Origin: Parapristionchus giblindavisi
Taxonomy: Eukaryota; Nematoda; Chromadorea; Rhabditida; Diplogasteridae
NCBI GenBank assembly: GCA_943737045.1
Contig: CALSFV010000005.1
Span: forward strand, 248,001-312,000
Direction of reading: 5' to 3'
DNA length: 64,000 nt
The notes under the pieces are model-generated. The model was given only the letters and a program-made list of their open reading frames with translations, did not search any database and was not told the origin of the DNA. Each line of letters starts with the position of its first letter. Within the stretch, counting starts at the first letter, position 1. A program made the position numbers and the translations under genes. This document shows positions 9,406 through 21,079 of this stretch, piece by piece.

Positions 9406-12400
9406 CATTATACTACACTGCTCATCAATCACAAACTGCTGTTTTGTCCCACCTTGAGTTTAGCACCTTGAGCGATATTCTTATTCTAGAGACGCTCGAA
9501 TGTGGGCCCTCATTAGCCCTTGGAAGGGCCATATTGGTAGGGATCGATAGAGCTGCCTATTCTTAAGAAGTCGGCCTGGGATACCCAACCATTATCACTC
9601 CTCTGAACAGAGTATAGAGACATTCTTGCTAGCTCAGTTACCCTTTTGTGGCGTAAGTGTAAGTGCCAACAGCATAGCTAGTTCCTTAGTGAATGAATCT
9701 CTCGCTGTAAACCCAGATCCGGTAAGAGTTGGACCATTACTCTAAGAGGATCATAAGGAGTTGACGGGCGTAGCCGATGGATCCTTCTTTGCGCATGTTA
9801 ATATCTCATGATCTAATCCCACGCCAACCATCTGTAGCATGGTCGTTACGACTGCTATATGCACTACTAGGGTTGCGTAGCTTGTGCCTAGCGTGAATAG
9901 ATATGAAAGATAGTTAACATTATCGGCTTTATCGGGTCTAGCCCTATCGACGTGACCGTCCAACTTAATTCATGACGCTCATGCAAAGTGATAGCGTCTT
10001 TTAGGTTCCGGAGGACCGGAAGCTGATCAAGGTCTGTGCAGAATGGATATATGGACCATGATATTAGTATATTACCAAGAATGGAGGTCATTCACGCTAT
10101 TAATATCAACTGCGTTGAATGTGGGTTTCCCCGAACATCTCGGATCTCTACCATCTCCTCTATAAGAGGTATAAGTAGTAATGTGGCCACGTGGGAAGGC
10201 GGATAAGAAGGGGAACATTTTTGCCCATCCCATCTCGATGTGATGAGGGTCATCCTGACACCCTATCGGATGGTCTTGATGATCACCCATCTGGCCCGTT
10301 GGAAGGCAAAGCGAATCCAAAGCGGCCAGGACTGTCTTTAAGTGAAGACAATTTGTTACTCCTTTTAGGAACTTGGTATATACTTTGCACTCTTGCAGTC
10401 CATTCGTTCACCGACCACCTGCCATAGGTACGCAAATCAGCCACTACCACCACAACATCCCTCGTTAGAGGCGTCTGCGTGTATGAATGTGAAGGTTTCT
10501 GGTTCATAGATCACCTCGTGGCTACAGACATTCTAGAATTGATTCTCCCACCATTCGAGTTCGCGCCTCCGGACATCACTAAGGGCAACTTCGTACAGAA
10601 ACATCAATTCCTTGGGTTCCGCATGGAACCCCAGCCCTCGCGGTAGGTTCCTCGGCGAGGACCTAGCGTAACGAGATGGTTATCGAGTATGCTAAACTCT
10701 TGATACTGAACGAGGTGTTGGGATAGGGGTATATCTAGGATACCCTATATAGCAACCCTGATCTTGTCCTCTGAAACTGATATGAGGAGGAAATCATCTC
10801 GGTGTGTGGTCATACGAAGCCCATGCTTCCTTAGGTATTCGGAATAGGATTCATCAACGCTCTCGGACAGAGCAACGGTAGACGTTGGAAACAAGAGGTT
10901 GTACATTGCAAGGCAATGCCAGAATTTTCTGATTCCGGGAGGATGGGCATGACAAGATAGACATAATTTCAGATTTGTCATAACGATATCCCGATTATCA
11001 ACTCCCCAACCTTTTCTAGTCGTTCTATCTTGAAAAGCGACGTAGCGGTTTAGGGTTCTATGTTGACGACTGGTTTTCTGGTAACCTCTTTCTTCGGAAC
11101 GGTAAACATCCTTGATGTAAACAACTTCGAGTTCCGTGGGATCATTCGATAGGTCCCTTAGCCTGGGAGGGGGTATTCTCCTCCCTTAACACCGGATCCC
11201 CTGACTTAGTGTCCACATACCACCGCTGGGGGAGGGGGGTGCGAAGGGGATATGGTAACCATTAATTGATTCCAGGACCCAGGAATCAGTGGCAATCATT
11301 AACCATCATACTATCCTTCCCGGTGCGGGCACGGGGGCTCCGATATTGGAATCAGGTTACTGATTGTTCTCGGTTTCCATTATTGTTCCGAGTGAGGGGT
11401 AGCTCGGCCTGTTCGGGTCGTCAGAACGAGGTCTGGCTGACAAACTCGTCCAGCAGGGCCGGCTCAAGCACTAGCGGAAAAAGTGGCAAATAGTAAGCAT
11501 ACATAATGCTACCTGGGGTCTATTTAGCCAAGCTACCATTGTTGGAATGAAAACAAGTCTATTCCAGGAGGCAACGGACGCCTCTTCCCATTTAAGCATA
11601 AATCATAATCATCTCAACACCTCTTAACTAAGCACACGGAATGATTGATTATAAGCAATCGCGTCGTTAAGCGATGCGTAAGCAACATGATAGAGCGGGA
11701 ATGCACTTCTTCACGAAGTTTCTTCACGAACATTCCGTTCGAATTGAGGTCGTAGTCCTTTTGGGATCTACATTCATAGATGTAAACGAGTAACAGTTAA
11801 AACTACTGATGTAATGGGTTATATGATTTAACACAGTGCTCCCTCTATGTGAAGAACTAGGGTCCTATATGATGAAGCTCATGAGGGCGATTAACGGTTT
11901 GACCGAGCCTGCCACCTTTACGGAGTCATGGTATGTCTCCGTTAGCACCTATGCCGATGCAACCAACGCCGGCATCTGCCAGCACGTTAGGCAAAAGACT
12001 GGCAAATCATTTCTCATTACTGGGGTCATCATTACTAGAGTTGCTCAAGTAATTAGATTTAAGATAATCCTGATAGACCCACTTAGACATCTTGTTTGGG
12101 AGCTAACATCGATTATCCTAAGTTTATCATCGAGGGTTAGCGCGAGGATGTAGACGCTGGTTAGCAGTGGTATCATTTCCATGGACACCACAAGCTAGCC
12201 CCTTGTCAGTAGGGTACCCCTCGACTGAAGCCAGATTCAGACATCTTCACCCTTGGTAAAACCTCCAGAGTAGATACTTTAGTAGTTGGGCAACGTAAAG
12301 TATTCCGAATACTCAGGGGAGACACAACACACATCGATTCGCGAAGCGTCTGGTAGTTGTACAGTAGAAGGCTACTCTACCTTTAAATCTCCTTCGTAGG

Positions 12401-12604
12401 ATGATCGCCCCATCGCCATAGTTGAGCCACAGTGGATCGAACTCAACGAGATCGTTGTGGTTCATCTCAGGCGAGCCACCCGCACAAATATGGTAATATG
12501 AGACGGGGGTTCAACAACCGAGGTTATGTAAGAACGGCGTGCGCCGCGTAACGCGTCGAGGTGGCGAGATGGAATCTCAAAAGTGCGCCACAGGGCCGCG
12601 CAAT

Positions 12605-13056
12605 ATATAATGGGCGGAGTCAGAAAGATGGCTTACGCCGTGCTGAGTCAGGCCACTGTGGTTTACTACCAAGGCGAGGCTGAGTCAGACTAAGTATGTG
12701 TGTGAGTGAGGACTCAGGAAAAACAACTTTCGGCGCGAGATAGGGTTTCTGAGGGTGTGCCTACGCACAGGACTACGCAACATAACATGAGCGGGGTCAG
12801 AAAGATGGCTTACGCCGTGCTGAGTCAGGCCACTGTGGTTTAGTACCAATGCGAGGCTGGGTCAGACTAAGTATGTGTGGGTCAGGACCCAGAGGAGGTC
12901 AGAGAGGTCAGGACTTCCGAAAGCGAGATTGGATCTCTGAGGGTGTGTCTGTGCACAGGACTGCGCCATAACATGAGCGGAGTCAGAAAGATGGCTTACG
13001 CCGTGCTGAGTCAGGCCACTGTGGTTTAGTACCATTGCGAGGCTGAGTCAGACTAA
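12605..13056 (+). repeat. About 180 bp direct repeats within element X
   Basis: Three units begin near 12611, 12789 and 12976 with GGAGTCAGAAAGATGGCTTA. They continue through GTGCTGAGTCAGGCCACTGT and end with GGCTGAGTCAGACTAAGTA. A fourth unit at about 13778-13860 lies beyond the inserted MITE. Period about 178-187 bp. Not obviously coding. Confidence 0.75.
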
Positions 13057-13059
13057 GTA

Positions 13060-13688
13060 CAGTCCCGCACGTTCGCGCTCCCTAAACGCGGCCCCCCGCG
13101 GCCCGCGGGGGGCCGCATCATGCCGCATCGATGAATAATTGTTTTTCAAACATTTCATTGCTTGTGATCGTTGTATCATCAGATAATATTAATATCACCG
13201 CCGAAACGAAAATTTTTGGTTGAGTGTGGACGGCGTCACACAGCCAGACGTGTCCCCGAAACGCGGCATGATGCGGCCCCCCGCGGCCCGCGGGGGCCCG
13301 CATCATGCCGCATCGATGAATAAATTTTTTTATTCAAACACTTCATTGGTTGCTATCATTGCATCATCATGTCCGCACCCTTATTTGATGATGCAACAAT
13401 CACAAACGACGAATTGTTTAAAAAAAATTTATTCATCGATGCGGCATGATGCGGGCCCCCGCGGGCCGCGGGGGGCCGCAACCTGCCCCGTTTAGGGAGC
13501 GCGAATGTGCTACGCGGTCCACACTCAACCAAAAATTTTCGATTCGGCGGTGATATTAATATTATCTGATGATGCAACGATCACAAGCAATGAAATGTTT
13601 GAAAAACAATTATTCATCGATGCGGCATGATGCGGCCCCCCGCGGGCCGCGGGGGGCCGCGTTTAGGGAGCGCGAACGTGCGGGACTG
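13060..13688. mobile_element. TA-flanked palindromic MITE nested in element X
   Basis: Ends CAGTCCCGCACGTTCGCGCT on both sides, 629 bp, flanked by TA (13058-13059 and 13689-13690). The sister repeat units give the empty site GACTAAGTATGTGTGGG, so both ends and the TA duplication are certain. Each arm has GC-rich blocks (GGCCCCCCGCGGG) separated by AT-rich sequence with ATCATGCCGCATCGATGAAT, and the interior repeats these blocks in both orientations. Tc1/mariner-type, non-autonomous. Confidence 0.88.
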
Positions 13689-14309
13689 TATGTGTGGGTC
13701 AGGACCCAGAGGATAACTTCCGAAAGCGAGATTGAATCTCTGAGGGTGTGCCTGTGCACAGGACTGCGCCATAACATGAGCGGAGTCAGAAAGATGGCTT
13801 ACGCCGTGCTGAGTCAGGCTAACTGTGGCGATGCACCAGAGAGAGGCTGAGTCAGACTTGGGTGTGTGGGTCAGACACGGAAACAACGAAACTCCTCACC
13901 CTGACCAGGGGGGGAGAGAATGCGAGAGCATAAGGACGGCCAAAGATAACTGGAGAGAACAGCCGTCATGGCGAGCTCTAAGAAAGCATTCTGAAGAAAA
14001 CAGGGGAACTGGGAGTCTATCATACGCAAGGAAGCGCGTGCTTTGATCTTCTCCCCCTTCCCCTGGGTTCCCTCCTTTCTGATTGATTGGGCAGATCAGA
14101 TAGGAAGGGACCTTAGAGAACATGGCGGCTTATGGAGCGCATAGTAGTTTGTGATTGATGAGCAGTGTAGTATAATGCTTTTAGAATGAACCTGATTGTT
14201 ACGTCCTTGCGATACAAAGCAATCTTTGCTCGCGCTCCAGGACTGCGGATTTTTAGCCTTGATGATTCGTCTACTGACTCTGTCGATCTTTTATATCTGT
14301 CTTGTTTAA

Positions 14310-16294
14310 GAGAGATGGCGTTAAGACTCGACCACCCCCCGGACACGTGAGCTAGCAATGAGAACTGGGAGTCCATACTTGGGTGTTAGGAGTGCCCCCG
14401 GCCCTTATTACACAAAACGGCTGAAATTTCCTGTTTGTGCCCTCAGGCTATTAGAAAAAATAATTTTTTAAAAAAACTAAAAAATCATAATTTCTCAAAT
14501 TGTTGAGATGAAGTCTAAATACCATCTGCGATGCGTCTAGAGTACACAGTGCTTGCTAATTCACTATTAGCATCGAATGTGCGTTGATTCCTAAACCACT
14601 TTTTTGACTCAAAGTTTTGGTTTTTTCGGACAAATCATCCTTTGTTTTAGTGAGTGCCCAAAATTTCCGACCAGGTATTGTAGCCTAAGCAATTCTGCAT
14701 TGATTTAACTTAAAACTGGGTTCTTCCCGATCGACCATTTTGTCGAATTTTTTGCTCGAACTTCCGTCATCGATGGTTTTCCCGAACAAATGCTGTATTT
14801 TCCAAACGATTGGTGAAGAATTGTGGTCCACTCAAAGGTTAGAGGTGAGTCAAGTAAAATGACACAAGTAGCCCATCACTTGGATCAATTCGAAAATTTC
14901 GATTTTCATGACCCGGGGGTCATGGTCCGAAAATTTCAAAATTTCTCAAGTTTGAAATGTTTTCATTTATGTGGCTTATTGTGAAGTACTTATGATGTGA
15001 ATAATATTCAGCCTATGCTCAATGGCTGGTCTCTCCTTTCAACCAATTTTCGAAAATGTTTCGAAAATTTTCGTTCTGAATGCGTGTGAAAAATCAGAAT
15101 CGTGTTTGAATCGGTTTCCAACTTGCTTTTTGTAACATTCTGTCTTAGTAGTTTGCAATGTGCATAATCAATATGAAAATCGTTGATTTTCGAAAATTCG
15201 TAAAATTCAATTTGAGTGCCTACTTTCATGGCAAATTTCTATAATATTGCAGTTTTTAGACTCGAATGCTGCGACAATGAGCAAATGACAATGACAATGT
15301 GAAGTTTCATGATGAGTAAACGTAGTAGAACTGGAATCCCGGCATTCGGCTCACTTTTGAAAAATCGATTTCCATGACCCCGGGGTCATGGTAAAAAAAT
15401 ATGAATTTTCGAAAATCAACGATTTTCATATTGATTATGTACATTGCAAAGCACTTAGATAGGATGTTACAGAAAGCAAGTTGGAAACTGATTCAAACAC
15501 AATTCTGATTTTTCGCAAGCAATCAGAATGAAAATTTTCGAAAAAATGGTTGAAAGGAGAGATCGACCATTGAGCATTGGCTGAATATTATTCACATCAT
15601 TAGTACTTCACAATAAGCCACATAAATGAAAACATTTCAAACTTGAGAAATTTTGAAATTTTCAGACCATGACCCCCGGGTCGTGAAAATCGAAATTTTC
15701 AAATTGATCCAAGTGATGGGACTCTTGTGTCATTTTACTCGTCTCACCTCTAAACTTTGAGTGGACCACAATTCCTCACCAATCGTTTGGAAAATACAGC
15801 ATTTGTTCGGGAAACCCATCGATGACGGAAGTTCGAGCAAAAAATTCGACAAAATGGTCGATCGGGAAGAACCCAGTTTTAAGTTTAATCAATGCAGAAT
15901 TGCTTAGGCTACAATACCTGGTCGGAAATTTTGGGCACTCACTAAAACAAGGGATGATTTGTCCGAAAAAACCAAAACTTTGAGTCAAAAAAGTGGTTTA
16001 GGAATCAACGCACATTCGATGCTAATAGTGAATTAGCAAGCACTGTGTACTCTAGACGCATCGCAGATGGTATTTAGACTTCATCTCAACAATTTGAGAA
16101 ATTATGATTTTTTAAAGTTTTTTTTTTAAATTATTTTTTCTAATAGCCTGAGGGCACAAACAGGAAATTTCAGCCGTTTTGTGTAATAAGGGCCGGGGGC
16201 ACTCCTAACACCCAAGTATGGACTCCCAGTTCTCATTGCTAGCTCACGTGTCCGGGGGTGGTCGAATATGATCGAGTCTTAGGGAACAGGCCTC
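14310..16294. mobile_element. TTAA fold-back element F1
   Basis: Arms of about 950 bp face each other around 15300. It is flanked by TTAA (14306-14309 and 16295-16298). The outer ends are somewhat diverged (GAGAGATGGCGTTAAGACTC, versus CCTGTTCCCTAAGACTCGAT when the right end is reversed) but keep the TAAGACTCGA motif of the family. The interior has CATGACCCCGGGGTCATGG-like palindromes, shared with F2. No coding sequence. Confidence 0.6.
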
Positions 16295-16459
16295 TTAATG
16301 TGAATATATTATATATTACAGGGCTGTAGCATTTGAAACTTGAAATAACTATGTTTAAGCTTTCAGAGAGCTTTTTGTACTTTAAACACCTTACTTCCTC
16401 TCAGTGGAGAACCATGACCACTGATAGATTGATTGATATCACACTGTAATCGTAAAGAT

Positions 16460-16695
16460 ATAATATGAAAATGCTATTGGTCTTTGACCTGTGTTTGCCT
16501 GTTGAAATCGATCGATATATCAACTACTCATTTACGATAGTAGTTGGGACAACGTTTGTAATGATTCTTAATTTCTTTTGGCCAGGATCAAATTGTCACG
16601 ATGACCTACTTGAAATAGACTCCGCCCACTTATAACTCCGCCCCTTTCAGAGCTGAGAGATTTGTCGATCAGTCTTCATTATGTCATCTCTCACT
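16460..16695 (+). promoter_or_regulatory. Conserved upstream block of family-1 copy 2
   Basis: Same order of motifs as at 740-1000: TTGTCACGATGACCTACTTG, paired CTCCGCCC boxes around TTATAA, then CAGTCTTCATTATG. It lies about 1.3 kb from the start codon because a 909 bp element is inserted between. Confidence 0.5.
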
Positions 16696-17040
16696 CATTA
16701 TGCTTCATTTTCTTTTCTTTGCTCAGGAATAAGTATTGCGAAAGATATTACTTTGTCGACACTAACATCTCTCTGAATCGTTCGCACATTGTTATACATT
16801 GTTGTCGTCGTTGTGAAACGTTGTCTTAGGTCAGATGAGAACCGTAGAATTTGAACTGGATGGATGATAACTACACTGAGCCAAAAGTTACTTAAATACA
16901 AGCATGGCCTCTGCTACCTCGATACACTCAAGTAGAGTTCAGCTAGAATGCAAGCTATCTCGGTTTCTTATATTCTAGTTGAGCGTTCAGCTTAAATGAA
17001 AACGGAATTCGGCTAACTATCATTTAAGATCCAAACCGGC

Positions 17041-17573
17041 AAAAGATCAGGGAACAACTGGGACTCGAACCACCTAGCTTCCGCTTACTAGGGAATGGTT
17101 TCTGTGATGCATGAAATTACGGTTAGTGACCTACATAGCTTTAATCAGCATGGTCGATTTAGTAAGAATCAACTGTCAAAAGCTGCAGTTGATCGATTTT
17201 TTTAACGAAACCCGTCGCATATCCGCCTCATGAAAGACAGCCAAAAAGTTGCATTTTTTTTGTTTTTCCACTTTTTGAACACGAGTTCGATTCCCCAGAC
17301 AGCATTTTATGTCTGCATGGTAATTCCAGCAAAAAAATGCTGTTTCAATGGGAAATCAAGTCCAAAAAATCTACTTTGGCTGTCTTACGTGCGGCGGATA
17401 TGAGACGGGTTTCGTTCAAAATATTGATCAACTGCAGCTTTTTAAGGTTGATTCTTACTAAGTCGACCATGCTGATTATCGCTATGTAGGTCACTAACCG
17501 TAATTTCATGCATCAAAGAAACCATTCCCTAGTTAACAGTGGAGGACGCTTACCACTGCGCCACCTAGTCATG
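17041..17573 (-). repeat. tRNA-like sequence split by a transposon
   Basis: Read on the minus strand, 17573-17536 gives TAGGTGGCGCAGTGGTAAGC (A-box and D-arm-like) and 17084-17045 gives GGTGGTTCGAGTCCC (B-box and T-arm-like). The element at 17088-17532 sits in what would be the anticodon arm. Likely a tRNA-derived SINE or tRNA pseudogene. Confidence 0.45.
17088..17532. mobile_element. Tc4-like fold-back element 2
   Basis: 445 bp, ends CTAGGGAATGGTTTCT and its inverse, flanked by TTA (17085-17087 and 17533-17535). Arms of about 110 bp and more, continuing with small mismatches. The terminus closely matches element 1 and the Tc4 group as remembered. No coding capacity. Confidence 0.75.
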
Positions 17574-17992
17574 CTAGGGCTTCTTGTATAACTCAAAGCC
17601 TATTCCAGGAGGCGAGCGCGCGCTCGTTAGAAAACGCTTACCCAAATTAGCTGAAGCACAACTTAGCAATCCTCATGCTTTTTTGCTTCATCGTTTATTT
17701 AAGCTGAAGGGGTATTTCTAGCTGAACTTTATCTAAGTAATGTAGTTAGCTGAGACATTGCTAAGCAACTTTTCGCTCAGTGTATTTGCATACGTTGTCC
17801 ATTCCTCATTTTCAGCGCTTGTATCTCATATGCTAGTTCTGCGAATCATAGTTTTTAAAAGTTCTCCTTAAAGACGGTTCTAGAATCAAAATTCGGTACA
17901 TTGTATTTATTTGATAACATTTTTCATGGCGATTTCTCATTTACATTTGTTAAAATTTTTATATCAGAAGATCATTTATTCTATGCTTACAG

Positions 17993-19036
17993 ATGCTTCT
18001 AGTAACTCTGCTGATACTAACAGGTTCGATCGACTCGGCTCCGTTCACCGTCCCTCAGGCAACCGAACTGTCCATCGACTCCTTCAAACCTTTCACCACG
18101 CACACCGTTAGCCTTCTATTCAATGAAACAGACTCCACTATGCTCGTATGTGTTTGATATATGATATTTGGTCCTTGATATTTTTTTTCAAATTACAAAA
18201 AATTCAGGAGCAACAGTGCTTTTGCACTATGGTAGAGAATAATGACGGTGGGGACATAAAGGCTCCATCCTCTACCATCGGAAGTCGCACGGTATTTTTT
18301 CATCCTATTTCCTGTTAAAGATGTTCGCTTTCAAGAAATTTAAGAAAAAAATGGATTTATATTTGCAGCATCTATTTTAAGAACAAAATAGTTTCAGGAA
18401 AAAAACAAAAAAAAATAGTGAAATGGAAAAACAAATAACATTTCTATGTTTTTAATCTCTATATCCAACTTTATTGTTCAGAAACATCGGTGTTCCTGTG
18501 TAGCCTACCCAATAGAACTCTATATGTACTTCCCTCTCTATCCCAGGAATACTTCCGTTCCCATTACCGTAATTCTTTTTTTACCTTGATTTAAAATTTT
18601 TTTTCATATTTTCATTGTTTTAGAAGCAACTGTGGTCGTGTATGTCAAAGATAAGGGATATGGCATGTTAACCGACGGATCGTTTGACGTAATTTAACAA
18701 TTTTTCTTATCAATTTATAATCTACGATTGTTTCAGGGTGAATGGTGTTCTAGCCATCTCATGCAAGCAAAGACTTATACCAAAACGAGCTAGAAAACGT
18801 CGAATTTCCCGTATTATCGGAGTGAATTCCGAGCGGCAAACAAACAACTTGAAAGCATTTCGGAGATAAGTAAAGCTTGCCTATGCTCGAACATCGAAAG
18901 AGAGCGGGTAATTATTTTTTTCATATTCGATCTTTCCCTTCATTGACTTCTAATGATCTATTATAAATGGTTTCAGACTCAATATTGTAGTTGCAAGACC
19001 CCGTCCAAGTGCAAATTTGAGTACTTACGAGAGAGA
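17993..19036 (+). pseudogene. Family-1 copy 2, pseudogene
   Basis: Exon equivalents are 17993-18145, 18208-18291, 18482-18568, 18624-18688, 18737-18906 and from 18977. Exons 1-3 are intact: signal peptide MLLVTLLILTGSIDS, the NETDS motif, and EQQCFCTMV. Exon 4 has lost 4 bp compared with copy 5 and then hits TAA. Exon 5 has an in-frame TAG at 18791-18793 and a length that is not a multiple of three. The trans-splice-like acceptor GCTTACAG before the ATG and the canonical GT-AG borders are kept. Not translatable as a full product. Confidence 0.8.
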
Positions 19037-19489
19037 CATAGAATGCAAATCATCTACCCAGCTACCCAGTCAGTGATAGAAGAGTCCCACACTTAATGAA
19101 CTAGCCGAATTTCAATGTCGATTTTCTCGAAGCTCATAAAAATTTGAGATTTTTTAAACCTTTTCTGACTGTCTTTACGATTTGTGTTTATTTATATATT
19201 GTTGGTCGTTTGTAAGTGTTTTCGATATACTTTTAGTTGTAATATCGTAATGTCGTTCGATAAATTGAACTGTTGATTTTTGTTGTACAATAGAATCAAT
19301 CAACCAATTTATTGATATCAAGTATAATACAAGATGAAGGAGGTCCATTCTTAAGTTTCTTCAATGGTATTGACTACCATTACGCACTAATCCTCTTGAA
19401 CTCACCTCTCCATCGAATACGAGGTTGATCTGAAGATAAAGAGAACCATATCATGAATCTTCGTTCCCCCCTTTTTTCATTTCCATTGT

Positions 19490-20327
19490 AGCATGAATGA
19501 TGAACAAACGACTTTCATAAAACATGATCAACATGAAAAATGACGTGCTCGACGAGTTCTTTCGAATGCGCATAAACATGTCAAGGTGTCGACTGCTTTT
19601 TTTCAAGCCATCTTCTATTTCTTTGATGAAAGAACAAGGTAATTATAGTTTTTGAGCCATACGATATAGGCGTATTAGCATTGTGCACAAAAGATTTTAC
19701 TACCACTTTACTTAAATTATAAGCGAAATATGTCATAGTTAAACATGCAAATGTACTCATAATATTTGATATTAATGAATCTAAAGTAGTTGTTAGTAGA
19801 GGCTGAAAAACGTGCGAATCTTTCTTGTATATGTCTTGTCTTCTTGTCTTTTCAGACCGTATAAAAGTTGGTCATCTTCACGTCCATTATTCTCAGAATA
19901 GGAGTCTATCGATTTTAAAAATATTTTCCCTCCTTCGACGATGAAATTTTCGCTCTATAAGATCATGCAAACCCTGTGCTGTACTTTTCTTTTTAAAATT
20001 TTAATTAAATTTAAAATGTTTTGTGGAGGTAAAAAAAAGTTTGCGATCGGATCTCCGGACTGTCCAATATCCAGATTTTATTGCTTAGTCATACATGTAA
20101 TTAATTGACTCTAACATTGGACCTAGGTCGCTCCATTTTCTTCTGGTGATCATATTTCGGGAACACGGCACATTTACGTTTCAAGGACCCAGCCCAAATG
20201 AATACCCATTTTGTGTCGGGATAAATGGGGGGTATCCACAAAATATTTTTTTTAAAGAGCTAAACCGGTGAGGTCGATGCCCGACGTCATTGGTTCAACC
20301 CTCGAATCTTACTGACAAGCCCGTGTC
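19490..20327. mobile_element. Old right-hand fragment of a TTAA fold-back element
   Basis: Right end CAAGCCCGTGTC followed by TTAA (20328-20331). The interior matches F3 and F4, for example AGGACCCAGCCCAAATGAAT and TTTGCGATCGGATCTCCGGA. It is more diverged than F2-F4 and no matching left end was seen, so it is an old truncated copy. No gene. Confidence 0.6.
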
Positions 20328-21079
20328 TTAATTCAATTTCTTGTACGAGTCCTAGATAATATGTAATGTTCATTACCCGCATAATCAAGTGTTATTATAA
20401 TTGATATAAAGTAATATCACATTTATGCCTGATAAAAGTTCATTTACTGGTCACATAATGACCAAAACAACCAAATATTTAAAAAAAAATTCACATTTTG
20501 AATGCAAAATGGAACGAAAAAATACAAAACTATACAACCAGCAATCATTCAATAACACCGTAAAAATAACAAGTAAATATACAATAATTAAACATTATCA
20601 ACAAAGTACTGGTTGGAGACGACTACACAAGTTCCGATGAGACTCTTTACATCCTTCTTGTACGCGAGGCATTGGCAGGTCTTGAGCAACGACATGGCAA
20701 TCTTTAAGTATTGATTGATTATACTACAGTATACATTGATATACAGTAATCAAACAATTATCGATAGCTGGCAGTGATCAAGTGTTCAGGAAAATATTGA
20801 AACCAACCTTGGGGTTCTTTTTGGTGCATTCGACCATCATCTCTTGGTACCTCTCGCGTTTGGGCATGCGCATGCGGCATCTGAAAAATATAAAATTATG
20901 AATTTCCCGCCTTGAGACGAATTTAAAATGTACCGTACCCATTGGCAGTGACGCAAGAGTGAGTCTTCTTGTGTAGGCAGTGCTTGGTGCAGTGGAAGAA
21001 TTTTTGGAAACGGCTATACTCGCGCTGGCCCTTGTTCCTGCAACGAAATCATTAGAATTTAGTAGTTCACAAAATAAAT

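Larger units (their letters stand above)
9406..14177. mobile_element. Element X, 4.8 kb degenerate element
   Basis: Left end CATTATACTACACTGCTC, right end its inverse. The TIR of about 32 bp is related to that of element Y. The interior is richer in GC than its surroundings and has many stops. On the + strand, about 10540-10640 reads like the end of a reverse-transcriptase palm (HQFLGFRMEP). About 11900-12010 has YADATNAGI, resembling an RNase H start. Both are weak. The right third has a roughly 180 bp direct repeat, interrupted by a nested MITE. Best described as a decayed composite element, possibly with retroelement remnants. Confidence 0.4.
16874..17782. mobile_element. TA-flanked element with tRNA-like cargo
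   Basis: Ends CACTGAGCCAAAAGTTACTT and the inverse of CACTGAGCGAAAAGTTGCTT, flanked by TA (16872-16873 and 17783-17784). Sub-terminal sequences also match in inverse orientation (TTCAGCTAGAA / TTCTAGCTGAA). The centre holds a tRNA-like sequence split by a nested Tc4-like element. It lies between the promoter block and the start of pseudogene copy 2. Confidence 0.65.

Noticed and set aside
12600..13860. CRISPR array
   Set aside because: Direct repeats of about 180 bp are homologous along their full length with no unique spacers, and the genome is eukaryotic.
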